Shown piece by piece: positions 17,914 through 26,980 of a stretch of DNA of 64,000 nucleotides. The stretch is from assembly GCF_003390375.1 (NCBI RefSeq), contig NZ_QUOT01000001.1, forward strand, positions 1 through 64,000. Direction: 5' to 3'. This DNA comes from Thalassotalea euphylliae (GTDB lineage Bacteria; Pseudomonadota; Gammaproteobacteria; Enterobacterales; Alteromonadaceae). The first letter of the stretch is position 1. Each line of letters opens with the position of its first letter. Both the position numbers and the translations under genes were made by a program. The notes beneath the pieces were generated by a model. It searched no databases. It had not been told where the DNA came from and worked only from the letters and a program-made list of their open reading frames with translations.

Positions 17914-18912
17914 ATGTTTAACCTGTCAGATATTAAACACGCAGCCGATGTTATTTATCAAATTATGCCGCCAACGCCACAATACAACTGGCCGCAATTA
18001 TCAAAGCAATTGGGCTGTGATGTTTGGGTAAAACATGAAAACCACACACCAACCACTGCCTTTAAAGTGCGCGGCGGCATTTATTTACTGAATCAGTTGA
18101 TGCAACGCGCTGACAGGCCTGCAGGTATTTTGTCGGCAACACGCGGGAATCACGGACAAAGTTTGTCGTTTGCGGGTCAAAAAACCGGAATGCCAGTGAC
18201 TATAGTTGTTCCAGAGGGCAACAGTGAGGATCAAAATGCAGCGATAAAAGGTTTTGGTGCCAATTTAGTGGTGCACGGCAAAGACTTTGAAGCGGCTAGG
18301 CAGCACAGTGCCACTTTGGTGGAAAGCACTGGCTATCAACCAGTAGCGCCATTTGCGCCTAAGTTGGTAATCGGGGTTGCGACCTACGCGCTTGAATTCT
18401 TGCAAGCAGTAAAAGATTTAGATGTTGTTTATGTGCCAATCGGCATGGGATCAGGTATTTGTGGTTTGATCAAAACGCGTGATTTATTGGGTATAAAAAC
18501 TGAAATTGTTGGCGTGGTAGCAGAGGGTGCACCTGCTTTTGCTGAATCATTCAACGCTGGCAAAATCATTCCTGGCCAAGAAGTAAATACCTTAGCTGAC
18601 GGTGTTGCCACACGCACACCGCTTCCTGAGGCGTTTGAGATTATTAAAGGTGGTGCCAGTCGCGTGATAACGGTGACCGAGCAACAAATCACGCAGGCCA
18701 TGTATTTGTACTTTAAAACGACGCACAACCTAAGTGAGGGAGCTGGTGCTGTTTCACTCGCGGGCTTGATTGCCGAGCAAGCTCAGATGAAAGGCAAGCG
18801 TGTTGGGGTTGTGCTTTCTGGCGGTAATATCGATTTTGCGCGTTTTAGTGAATATATATCGCCTTACCTTTCCGGTGATTTAATGGCAAGCGTTGGTGCT
18901 TCTGCGGCCTAG
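17914..18912 (+). CDS. PLP-dependent threonine/serine dehydratase-like enzyme
   Basis: 332 residues, fold-type II PLP enzyme. The PLP lysine sits in TTAFKVRGG, the phosphate loop is probably SATRGNHGQ with the following Gly-rich stretch GMGSGICG, and SGGN near the C terminus completes the site. Length and motifs fit a catabolic threonine dehydratase (TdcB/EutB type) without the ACT regulatory domain of IlvA. The exact substrate could be threonine, serine or a hydroxyaspartate. It is divergent from the MocR gene, which probably regulates it. Confidence 0.82.
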   Translation: MFNLSDIKHAADVIYQIMPPTPQYNWPQLSKQLGCDVWVKHENHTPTTAFKVRGGIYLLNQLMQRADRPAGILSATRGNHGQSLSFAGQKTGMPVTIVVPEGNSEDQNAAIKGFGANLVVHGKDFEAARQHSATLVESTGYQPVAPFAPKLVIGVATYALEFLQAVKDLDVVYVPIGMGSGICGLIKTRDLLGIKTEIVGVVAEGAPAFAESFNAGKIIPGQEVNTLADGVATRTPLPEAFEIIKGGASRVITVTEQQITQAMYLYFKTTHNLSEGAGAVSLAGLIAEQAQMKGKRVGVVLSGGNIDFARFSEYISPYLSGDLMASVGASAA

Positions 18913-19053
18913 CTTTTATCGGCTTAGTTTTTATCAGTTCTGTTTGTAGCAGCTAATTTTATACCAGCTAAGTTTCAGCTAGTTAGGTAAATCGCTTACA
19001 ATAGGCACATTATTTCTTACTTTTGATAAGTGCAATGATAAGCACAATCGTTT

Positions 19054-19239
19054 ATGAACCGTAAAAAGAAAATCAAATCAACCTTGTTGGCGAAGCAGAA
19101 AAAAGCCAATGCTAAGCTACATAAAAGCAATAAGCCAAAATATGTCTCGAAAGCAGAGCGCGCGAAGCTTGCTGAGCAAGCTGAAGAAACCAGCACAACA
19201 TTAGGCGACAACGCCGCAACGAGTACAGAGCATCCATAA
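19054..19239 (+). CDS. DUF2986 small basic protein
   Basis: 61 residues. The N-terminal part is strongly basic (MNRKKKIKSTLLAKQKKANA) and continues SNKPKYVSKAERAKLA, the pattern of DUF2986, a short family of unknown function in Vibrio, Shewanella and relatives. The C-terminal 20 residues are acidic and Thr-rich and probably disordered. It stands alone. The charge suggests nucleic-acid or ribosome binding, but nothing more can be said. Confidence 0.8.
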   Translation: MNRKKKIKSTLLAKQKKANAKLHKSNKPKYVSKAERAKLAEQAEETSTTLGDNAATSTEHP

Positions 19240-19252
19240 ATAAAAAGCTATG

Positions 19253-19286
19253 GCAACTGAATATTTAGGTGATTTAGTTGCTTTTT
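19253..19286 (+). terminator. Probable intrinsic terminator after the DUF2986 gene
   Basis: A short stem GCAACT (19253-19258) / AGTTGC (19276-19281) with an AT-rich loop is followed by TTTTT. It is 14 bp downstream of the stop codon. The stem is weak. Confidence 0.45.
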
Positions 19287-19664
19287 CGTCAATCAATATC
19301 GGCTTGTTGATTCACCTTTCTTTTCAATTATCGTCTAGCAATACCTGCTACCTAATTTGCTCTACACTAATCCGCTCAATATTAATGCGAAGAATATAAA
19401 CGTGAATATATACTTGTTATTGTCGTTTTATTACTACTATTCAAGCTATTTTTAGGAAGAGCTAGGCGATTGCAGTATGGCAAACAGTAAGACAAAAAGA
19501 GTCGTAAATCGCGCTAACTTACCATAGCTTTCTAGCTTTGGTGGCGATACAATTCAAATTATAGTATTAGTCATATAAATAGATTTATTGTGGACTTAAA
19601 AGGCGACGCCCAACAAGCAATAATCGCGCACAACAACATATAAAACAGCTTTTAAGGCATTGCC
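19287..19664. other. Intergenic region upstream of lacZ, no gene seen
   Basis: I find no supported gene. A hydrophobic run of about 30 codons near 19405-19495 (LVIVVLLLLFKLFLG) has no start codon in its frame. A GTG at 19402 in another frame stops after 17 codons, so a decayed small membrane gene is possible. The lacZ promoter should lie here, but I cannot place it. No lac-type operator palindrome stands out. Confidence 0.4.
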
Positions 19665-22600
19665 ATGACAAGTTTTCAGCAAGTAATTCAACGTCGGGAC
19701 TGGGAAAATCAGTCGTCTTTTCAAGTTAATCAAATGCACGCGCATAGTCCGTTAAACGGTTTTAGCACGGTCGAAGATGCGCTATCTCATCAGCGTGCAC
19801 AAAGACGATCGCTAAATGGAGATTGGTGGTTTCGCTTGTATGATGCACCAGAGCAGGTAGAAAGCGGTTTTGTTGAGGCAGATGACAAAGCATTTAGCGA
19901 AGCATTAATTGCTAGCCAAGATTGGTCAACACTGCCTGTACCTGCGAATTGGCAGATACATGGTTTTGACAAGCCAATCTACTGCAACGTTAAATACCCA
20001 TTTGAGGTCAACCCGCCGTATGTGCCTGCTGATAACCCAACAGGTTGTTACCGCACAACATTTGAAATGGCCGAGGCTGAATTAACCAAGCAACATTCTG
20101 TCATTTTCGATGGCGTAAATTCAGCATTTTACTTGTGGTGTAATGGTCATTGGGTTGGCTACTCGCAAGACAGTCGTTTGCCCAGTGAATTTGATTTAAC
20201 GCGGTTCTTAAAAGCAGGGTCAAACTACCTTTCGGTGATGGTATTGCGTTGGAGCGATGGCAGCTACCTTGAAGATCAAGATATGTGGTGGCTTAGCGGT
20301 ATTTTCCGTGATGTTACTTTGTTGGCTAAACCGAAGCAGCAAATTAAAGACGTGTTTATCACCCCTGATTTAGACGCTTGTTACCGCGATGGTAGCTTAG
20401 CCATTCAAGCGCGAGTCAGTGCGCCAGAAAGCTATCAAGTGCAAGTTCAGCTATTTGAAGGAAAAAATGCCGTAACTGAGCCTGTGGTATCAGGCTTTAA
20501 TGAAAAAGTGGTTGATGAAAAGGGCGCTTGGCAAGATGTTAGTTTTAGTGAGCTTCAGGTTAAAGCACCTAAGCAGTGGAGTGCAGAGCAGCCAAATCTA
20601 TATCGCTGTGTTATTGCGCTACTGGATGAACAGCAGCAAGTGGTGGATGTTGAAGCGTATAACGTGGGTTTTCGCAAAGTCGAAATGCTTGAAGGGAAGT
20701 TGTGTTTGAACGGTAAGCCGCTGCTTATTCGAGGCGTTAATCGTCATGAGCATCACCCAGAGCTGGGTCATGTGGTCACGGAAGCGGATATGATCCGCGA
20801 CATTAAGTTAATGAAACAGCATAACTTTAATGCGGTGCGCACTGCGCATTATCCAAACCATCCGCGCTGGTATGAGCTGTGCGATGAATACGGTTTATAT
20901 GTTTGCGATGAAGCCAACATTGAAACGCATGGCATGTTCCCGATGGGGCGCTTGGCGTCTGACCCTCAGTGGAGCGCAGCATTTTTAAATCGCTACACCC
21001 AAATGGTTGAACGCGATAAAAACCATGCATCGATTATTATTTGGTCGTTAGGCAATGAATCAGGCCACGGTGCGACGCACGATGCCATGTACGCCTGGTC
21101 GAAAGACTACGACCCGTCACGCCCAGTGCAATACGAAGGAGGCGGCGCTAATACTAATGCGACCGATATTATTTGTCCGATGTACGCGCGTGTCGATACC
21201 GATCAGCCGTTTGAGGCAGTACCCAAATGGTCGATTAAAAAATGGTTGTCATTGCCCAATGAAACCCGTCCACTGATTTTATGTGAATACGCCCATGCGA
21301 TGGGCAACAGCTTGGGTAGCTTTGCTGATTATTGGCAAGCGTTTCGCGCTTATCCGAAATTACTAGGTGGCTTTATTTGGGATTGGGTTGATCAAGGACT
21401 CACAAAAACCACAAAAAGCGGTGAGAAGTACTGGGCTTACGGTGGTGATTTTGGCGATGAGCTTAACGATCGCCAATTTTGTATTAATGGCCTACTTTTC
21501 CCTGATAGAAGTGTTCACCCAAGTATTTATGAAGCAAAATATTGTCAGCAGTTCTTCCAATTTAGCTTAAGTGAGGAATCAAATTCGGCCACTAGCCAAG
21601 AGTTTGAATTAACCATTACCAGTGAATACTTGTTCAGAGCATCAGATAACGAACAGTTGGTTTGGCAGATTTTAGAAGATGGTAAGGTGATTGAAAGCCA
21701 GCAGCTACCGCTGCTAATTGCTGCCGAGCAGTCATTAGAGCTAGTTATTCAGAGTGAATTTTCCCGCAAGGCGGGCGCGAAATACCACCTAAACCTTGAT
21801 GTTGTGCAAATCGCTGAATCAAGTTTTGCACCAGCTGGCCATGTATTGGCAACCGAGCAGTTTGCGCTGAAAAACCATCAATCACTAGTACCATTTAAAG
21901 CGCCTTTTAAAGCGCCTTTTAAAGCGCCTTTTAAAGCTCCATTTGAAGTGCCTGAACCCGCAGAATCAGAAACTCAATCGTTAACCATTGACGAAGACGA
22001 CGAGACGATTTCAGTTACAGGCACTGGCACCGCTGACAATACAGATAGCTTTGTTTTTAGTTGGTCAAAAGCTAGTGGCCTGCTAAGTCAATGGCATGTT
22101 GGCGAGCAGGCGTTGTTAGCGACCCCGCTACGGGATAATTTTTATCGAGCACCGCTGGATAACGATATTGGCGTGAGTGAAGTGGATAATATTGATACTA
22201 ATGCCTGGGCAGAGCGCTGGAAAAAAGCAGGGTTAGGGCAGTGGCAGCAAAACTGTGTGCATTTAAGCGCAAAACCGTCGGGCAATAGTGTATTAGTGAC
22301 GGCGCTTTACCAATTTACCCATGGCGATACACTCGTTGCACAAACTAAATGGCAATGTAAAGTGACGCCAAAAGGTAAGTTGATAGTCGATGTTGATGTG
22401 CAACTAAGTGAAGCATTACCGCCATTGCCGCGTGTTGGTGTTGAACTAGGGCTTGCAAACTTTCCAGATGACAAGTGTGTTGAGTGGTTTGGTAAAGGGC
22501 CATTTGAAAACTACCCCGATCGCAATACTGCAGCGCGTATTGGCCACTATCAAGCAACGCTTGATGAGTTACATACGAACTATATTTTCCCTACCGATAA

Positions 22601-22868
22601 CGGTTTGCGCACTAATTGTCAGTCCCTGACGCTTGATGAGCTTACTATAGAAGGGAATTTCCATTTCGCGGTCAGCCAATACAGTCAAGAAAACTTAACG
22701 GCGGCAAAACATACGCATGAACTGGTTAAAAGTGATGCGGTACACGTTTACATCGATCATCAGCATATGGGCATTGGTGGTGATGATTCGTGGAGCCCAA
22801 GCGTGCATTCTGAGTACTTGTTAGCTGACTCAAACTATCGTTATCAATTGGTGCTAGTGCCAAAATAA
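19665..22868 (+). CDS. lacZ: Beta-galactosidase, glycoside hydrolase family 2
   Basis: 1067 residues, slightly longer than E. coli LacZ (1023). The N terminus matches LacZ (RRDWENQSSFQVNQMHAHSPL). The acid/base Glu is residue 465 in LGNESGHG and the nucleophile is Glu 541 in CEYAHAMGNS. The C-terminal beta-sandwich is complete (GKGPFENYPDR, YVFPTDNG-like YIFPTDNG). It hydrolyses beta-galactosides in the cytoplasm; there is no signal peptide. A linker before the last domain holds five tandem PFKA-type units that account for part of the extra length. No permease or repressor gene adjoins it. A shared terminator separates it from the convergent SDR gene. Confidence 0.95.
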   Translation: MTSFQQVIQRRDWENQSSFQVNQMHAHSPLNGFSTVEDALSHQRAQRRSLNGDWWFRLYDAPEQVESGFVEADDKAFSEALIASQDWSTLPVPANWQIHGFDKPIYCNVKYPFEVNPPYVPADNPTGCYRTTFEMAEAELTKQHSVIFDGVNSAFYLWCNGHWVGYSQDSRLPSEFDLTRFLKAGSNYLSVMVLRWSDGSYLEDQDMWWLSGIFRDVTLLAKPKQQIKDVFITPDLDACYRDGSLAIQARVSAPESYQVQVQLFEGKNAVTEPVVSGFNEKVVDEKGAWQDVSFSELQVKAPKQWSAEQPNLYRCVIALLDEQQQVVDVEAYNVGFRKVEMLEGKLCLNGKPLLIRGVNRHEHHPELGHVVTEADMIRDIKLMKQHNFNAVRTAHYPNHPRWYELCDEYGLYVCDEANIETHGMFPMGRLASDPQWSAAFLNRYTQMVERDKNHASIIIWSLGNESGHGATHDAMYAWSKDYDPSRPVQYEGGGANTNATDIICPMYARVDTDQPFEAVPKWSIKKWLSLPNETRPLILCEYAHAMGNSLGSFADYWQAFRAYPKLLGGFIWDWVDQGLTKTTKSGEKYWAYGGDFGDELNDRQFCINGLLFPDRSVHPSIYEAKYCQQFFQFSLSEESNSATSQEFELTITSEYLFRASDNEQLVWQILEDGKVIESQQLPLLIAAEQSLELVIQSEFSRKAGAKYHLNLDVVQIAESSFAPAGHVLATEQFALKNHQSLVPFKAPFKAPFKAPFKAPFEVPEPAESETQSLTIDEDDETISVTGTGTADNTDSFVFSWSKASGLLSQWHVGEQALLATPLRDNFYRAPLDNDIGVSEVDNIDTNAWAERWKKAGLGQWQQNCVHLSAKPSGNSVLVTALYQFTHGDTLVAQTKWQCKVTPKGKLIVDVDVQLSEALPPLPRVGVELGLANFPDDKCVEWFGKGPFENYPDRNTAARIGHYQATLDELHTNYIFPTDNGLRTNCQSLTLDELTIEGNFHFAVSQYSQENLTAAKHTHELVKSDAVHVYIDHQHMGIGGDDSWSPSVHSEYLLADSNYRYQLVLVPK
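21891..21950 (+). repeat. 12-bp tandem repeat inside lacZ (5 units)
   Basis: Five consecutive 12-bp units of the type CCTTTTAAAGCG encode PFKA four times and then PFEV. The three middle units are identical or nearly so and the outer ones have drifted. The unit is a multiple of three, so copy-number change keeps the reading frame. Confidence 0.95.
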
Positions 22869-22904
22869 GCCAGATGAGCTAGTTGGTGAACAGCATCAAA
22901 TAGC

Positions 22905-22944
22905 AAAAAGCCTGTCGCAAGCAATGCATGCGACAGGCTTTTTT
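22905..22944. terminator. Bidirectional intrinsic terminator between lacZ and the SDR gene
   Basis: Perfect 10-bp stem GCCTGTCGCA / TGCGACAGGC with a 9-nt loop, flanked by A-run upstream and T-run downstream. It can terminate lacZ on the plus strand and the convergent SDR gene on the minus strand. Confidence 0.9.
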
Positions 22945-23015
22945 GAGGTATTGTTTTAAGCTTATTGTTTAAGCCCACAGTGGTTTCTGATAAAGGCCCT
23001 TACTATGGTTGCAGA

Positions 23016-23738
23016 TTAAGGCTGCTGACGTGTAGCTGTGATCACAACGTCGCGAATATTAACGCCTTGTGGCTGAGCATACATAAATTCAGCAGTACGG
23101 GCGATATCATCAGCGTGCAATACGCCGCCCATTGCATCTTTCCAAGCTTGGTAACCGTCGATAATTTCTTGATCACTGGTGTGACCTAGAAGCTCAGTTT
23201 CAACTGCGCCAGGGCAAATTGCCATGACACGAACACCCGTATCCGCGACTTCTTCTCTAACATTTTCAGTGATCGCTGAAACTGCGAATTTAGTACCCAC
23301 GTAGGCTGCGTGATTTGGGAATGATTTCTTACCCGCAATTGAACTGATATTCATAATGGTACCGTGATTACGAGCCTTCATATCGGCTAGTACAGCTTGC
23401 ATACCATTTAACAACGCCATTACGTTAACATCGTACATACGTTGCCATTCGCTAGGGTCTTGAGTATCAATTTGGCCTAACATCATTAGACCTGCGTTGT
23501 TAATTAGGCAATCAACCGCACCAAATTTTGCTTCGGCCTCTTTGATTGCAGCTTTGAAGGCTTCACTGTCTGTAACATCAACTTGGCGACACATCGCATT
23601 TGGTAGTCCAAGTGCTTCAATTTTTTCTATGCGACGTGCGACCAATAACAATGAGTGTCCTGCAGCTGAAAAGCGCTTTGCCATTGCAGCACCAATACCC
23701 GAACTTGCGCCCGTAATTACGATAAGTGATTTCGCCAT
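23016..23738 (-). CDS. Short-chain dehydrogenase/reductase
   Basis: 240 residues from ATG 23738, chosen for the GAGGAAA ribosome binding site; a longer frame upstream overlaps the divergent LysR gene and is unlikely. The Rossmann motif GASSGIG is at residues 10-16, NNAGLM at about 85 and the catalytic YVGTK at about 150, a classical SDR. It resembles the YdfG/serine-dehydrogenase-like group of NADP-dependent oxidoreductases, but the substrate cannot be read from the sequence. It is divergent from a LysR regulator 125 bp away, which probably controls it. Confidence 0.88.
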   Translation of the reverse strand: MAKSLIVITGASSGIGAAMAKRFSAAGHSLLLVARRIEKIEALGLPNAMCRQVDVTDSEAFKAAIKEAEAKFGAVDCLINNAGLMMLGQIDTQDPSEWQRMYDVNVMALLNGMQAVLADMKARNHGTIMNISSIAGKKSFPNHAAYVGTKFAVSAITENVREEVADTGVRVMAICPGAVETELLGHTSDQEIIDGYQAWKDAMGGVLHADDIARTAEFMYAQPQGVNIRDVVITATRQQP

Positions 23739-23863
23739 AATTTTTTCCTCAACACGGTCAAAAAAGGTTTGTTGTTTTTCACAACTCGACAACAGTGTGA
23801 GAAATATAGCGTTTCGCTTTATAATGATAAATATAGGTAATTTGAAAACATTGTTAGGATTAG

Positions 23864-24766
23864 ATGAACAATATTTCTTGGCGAGGCATTCGCGCATTTT
23901 TATTCGTTGCGGAACATGGCAGCTTTACAACAGCGGCGGAAGTCTCTGGCTTTTCAAAAGCGAATTTGAGCCAGTTGGTAACTGAATTAGAGCGTAGCTT
24001 AAGTGTTCAACTATTGCATCGCACCACTAGGCAGTTAAGGCTGACGGAAGTGGGCAAAGGCTACTATAAACGTTGCAAGCGGGCGATGAGTGAGCTTGAT
24101 GGTGCTGCAGAGTGGGCGTCGCAATCAACAGATGAGCTCAAAGGTAAAATTCGCATGAACTCAGTTGGTGGTTTGCTAGGCGAAGAGTTAATCGCCCCGT
24201 TAGTGTTGAGCTTTCAGCAGGCGCACCCTGAAGTACAAGTAAATTTAGACTTTTCTAGTGTTAGAGTCGGCCTGATTGAAGATCACTACGATTTAGTGTT
24301 ACGTATGGGCTCACTGCCAGATTCGAGCTTAATAGCACGTAGAATTTGCGCACTCACCACACGATACATCGCAAGTCCTGAATTTTTAGCACAATACCCT
24401 AAAATTAATAGCCCAGAAGATTTACAGAAATTGCCTTTAATTTATGGCTCTGTTGATAACTGGGTAATGAAACGTGGTGATCAGCAAAGTGTTATTCATA
24501 TTGATAAAGGGATAAAAATAGTCAGTGGCCGTGTGATGCATAGTGCCGCCATTAGTGGTTTAGGTATTACGCGTTTAGCTGATGTTTACTGTCAGGCAGA
24601 TATTGAACAAGGGCGCTTAGTCGAAGTGTTGCCAGAGTGGTCAGAGCAAACTGATATTTCACTGGTATGCCCGCCAATTAGGCACCAACTTACTCGAGTA
24701 CAAGCGTTAATGAACTGGATTGCCGATCATTTTAATGAAAGATATCAGCAGATTCTGCGAGGCTAA
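23864..24766 (+). CDS. LysR-family transcriptional regulator
   Basis: 300 residues. The winged helix-turn-helix is at residues 1-60 (FLFVAEHGSFTTAAEVSGFSKANLSQLV) and a periplasmic-binding-protein-like effector domain follows from about 90 (GKIRMNSVGGLLGEELIAP). The layout is of the CrgA/AaeR-like branch of LysR proteins. It faces the SDR gene across a short AT-rich divergent promoter region that contains TATAAT at about 23820. Regulation of the SDR gene and of itself is the usual arrangement and is inferred. Confidence 0.9.
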   Translation: MNNISWRGIRAFLFVAEHGSFTTAAEVSGFSKANLSQLVTELERSLSVQLLHRTTRQLRLTEVGKGYYKRCKRAMSELDGAAEWASQSTDELKGKIRMNSVGGLLGEELIAPLVLSFQQAHPEVQVNLDFSSVRVGLIEDHYDLVLRMGSLPDSSLIARRICALTTRYIASPEFLAQYPKINSPEDLQKLPLIYGSVDNWVMKRGDQQSVIHIDKGIKIVSGRVMHSAAISGLGITRLADVYCQADIEQGRLVEVLPEWSEQTDISLVCPPIRHQLTRVQALMNWIADHFNERYQQILRG

Positions 24767-24915
24767 CGGGCAGCTTAATGTTTATTAGAAATGTGAATAA
24801 TAGCCATTACTGCATGTTAAAAGGAGTTTTTGAGGCATAGAATTGAGTGATTAGGATATCAAACTGCGCTGACTAACTTTATACAGTTTTGCCAGCGCTA
24901 TTCATTTAAGTAACT

Positions 24916-25557
24916 CTAACTAGCATCTGGCTGATTGGCTGGTTGCGCGTCAATAAACGCAGGTATCGTATTACAATGCTGGTAAATCGCCATAATACGT
25001 GGAAACCCAGCCATATCGACGTTAAATCGAAGTGCATTAAATACCTGCGGTATCAAATAGATATCAGCTAGAGTGAGCTGCTTACCATAACAAAAGTTAC
25101 CTTGGCTTTGCACATCTGCTAGCTGGTGTTCTAACGCACCAAAGCCCGTGGTTATCCAGTGATGTAGCCAAGCCAATTTTCCTTCGCTGCCACCACCAAG
25201 ATCTTCAGCAACATAATTAAGCACACGTAAATTACAAATTGGGTGAATATCGCAAGCGATTTGGTTACACCAACTGCGCACAGTTGCACGCTCCAGTGAA
25301 CTGCTGGGCAGCAGTGACGTGTCAGGAAAGGTTTCCTCTAGCCACTCCAGAATCGCTGGCGATTGGCTGAGCACCTCGTCATTATCAGTTTTTAGGCTAG
25401 GCACTAACCCTTGCGAGTTCAATGCCAAGTAATTCGCTGATTTATGCTCGCCTTTTAGCAAGTTAACTGGCACTTGCTGATAGCTAATGCCTTTAACATT
25501 GAGTGCAATTCGCAGTCGATACGCTGCCGATGAACGAAAATAAGAATAAAGCTCCAT
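24916..25557 (-). CDS. maiA: Maleylacetoacetate isomerase (zeta-class GST)
   Basis: 213 residues with the zeta-class signature YFRSSAAYRLRIALNVKGI at the N terminus, an N-terminal thioredoxin-like domain (residues 1-80) and a C-terminal helical domain containing DIHPICNLRVL. It isomerises maleylacetoacetate to fumarylacetoacetate using glutathione, the fifth step of tyrosine degradation. It is the last gene of the hmgA-fahA-maiA run, 32 bp after fahA. Confidence 0.93.
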   Translation of the reverse strand: MELYSYFRSSAAYRLRIALNVKGISYQQVPVNLLKGEHKSANYLALNSQGLVPSLKTDNDEVLSQSPAILEWLEETFPDTSLLPSSSLERATVRSWCNQIACDIHPICNLRVLNYVAEDLGGGSEGKLAWLHHWITTGFGALEHQLADVQSQGNFCYGKQLTLADIYLIPQVFNALRFNVDMAGFPRIMAIYQHCNTIPAFIDAQPANQPDAS

Positions 25558-25589
25558 GGGAACATCCTTTCGCTATGTGCTGACAAAAG

Positions 25590-26906
25590 TTAACGTTTTG
25601 CTGGTGCTTTTGCAGGAAGTATCGTACTACTTACTTCACCAAAACCGATGCGCTTTGCGCCAGTTTTTTCACAGTAACCACGCATAATCACGGTGTCGCC
25701 ATCTTCCAAGAAGGTGCGGGTTTCACCATTGGCCAAAGTGATTGCCTGTTTACCACCATGAGTTAATTCCAGTAATGAGCCAGCTTCTGCTTTTTCAGGA
25801 CCAGATTGGGTACCAGTACCCAGTAAATCACCAGCTTGCAGGTTACAACCGTTGACGCTGTGATGCGCGACCATTTGTGCCACAGTCCAATAAGAATGTT
25901 TAAAGTTGGACGTCGACACATGATTTTCTTCGGCTGAACCTGAGGTTTTCAATAGGCAATCTAGCGTGACATTAAATTGGCCTGCTGCTGAGTTTTGTGC
26001 AGAGGTTAAATACGCCATTGGCTGCGGATCTGCTTCGTTTCTGGTGAATGCTTCACGAAACGGTGCTAATGCTTCAGTGGTCACAATCCAAGGTGAAATA
26101 GTAGAGGCAAAGCTTTTCGCCAAAAATGGCCCAAGTGGCTGGTATTCCCATGCTTGAATATCACGTGCTGACCAATCGTTAAACAAGCAGAGGCCGAATA
26201 CATGGTCTTCGGCATTGTCGATACTAATGCGCTCACCCAGCTGATTACCCTGACCAATAAAAATTCCCATTTCCACTTCGTAGTCTAGGCGTTTACAAGG
26301 GCCAAAGCTCGGCTCTGTGGCATCAGGAGCTTTAGTTTGCCCGCACGGGCGCGGGAAGGTTTGGCCACTAACATCAATGCTCGATGCACGGCCGTGATAA
26401 CCAATGGGAACCCATTTGTAATTTGGCAGCAATGGGTTGTCTGGTCGAAACAACGAACCCACAGCGGTTGCATGGTGGATAGACGAGTAGAAATCAGTGT
26501 AGTCATGAATATGACACGGCAGCTGATACTCCGCCTCTTGCTGAGCGACTAAACAGGCTTCCACTTGGCTTTGCTCGCTGACACCTGAACGCAGGGCTTT
26601 TGATAGTGCTAAACGCAAAGCACTCCATGCGGCTTTGCCCATCGCCATAAACTGGTTGAGTTGTGGCTTTGCCGCAGCAACTAGTGCTTGCTGAGCAAGC
26701 CCTGAGAAGATACCCAGTTCTGCTAATGCGGCTAGATCGACAATCTGATCACCAATGGCAACACCACCGCGATAGGCTTGCTCTGTACCTGATGTTTTAA
26801 AACTGGCAAACGGTAAGTTTTGAATTGGGAAGTCGGTGTTGTCGCTATTCGCGGATTCAACCCAACTGGTTAACGCAATATCATGTGTTTCGTTTAATTG
26901 GTTCAT
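25590..26906 (-). CDS. fahA: Fumarylacetoacetase
   Basis: 438 residues. An N-terminal SH3-like domain (FASFKTSGTEQAYRGGVAIG) is followed by the FAH catalytic fold with metal and catalytic residues in DYTDFYSSIHHATAVG, DYEVEMGIFIG and NDWSARDIQAWEYQPLGPF. It hydrolyses fumarylacetoacetate to fumarate and acetoacetate. It lies between hmgA (74 bp upstream) and maiA, so all homogentisate ring-cleavage steps are together. Confidence 0.95.
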   Translation of the reverse strand: MNQLNETHDIALTSWVESANSDNTDFPIQNLPFASFKTSGTEQAYRGGVAIGDQIVDLAALAELGIFSGLAQQALVAAAKPQLNQFMAMGKAAWSALRLALSKALRSGVSEQSQVEACLVAQQEAEYQLPCHIHDYTDFYSSIHHATAVGSLFRPDNPLLPNYKWVPIGYHGRASSIDVSGQTFPRPCGQTKAPDATEPSFGPCKRLDYEVEMGIFIGQGNQLGERISIDNAEDHVFGLCLFNDWSARDIQAWEYQPLGPFLAKSFASTISPWIVTTEALAPFREAFTRNEADPQPMAYLTSAQNSAAGQFNVTLDCLLKTSGSAEENHVSTSNFKHSYWTVAQMVAHHSVNGCNLQAGDLLGTGTQSGPEKAEAGSLLELTHGGKQAITLANGETRTFLEDGDTVIMRGYCEKTGAKRIGFGEVSSTILPAKAPAKR

Positions 26907-26980
26907 TTTCTGCTCTGTTTACTCTAAGAGTGATGTGTAATTAATTTGTATTTGTTTATCTAGGATTTTTGCTATCCAGA

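Noticed and set aside
19402..19495. Hydrophobic frame resembling a small membrane protein (LVIVVLLLLFKLFLG)
   Set aside because: No start codon in its frame; a GTG in another frame stops after 17 codons. Could be a frameshifted relic but cannot be supported as a gene.
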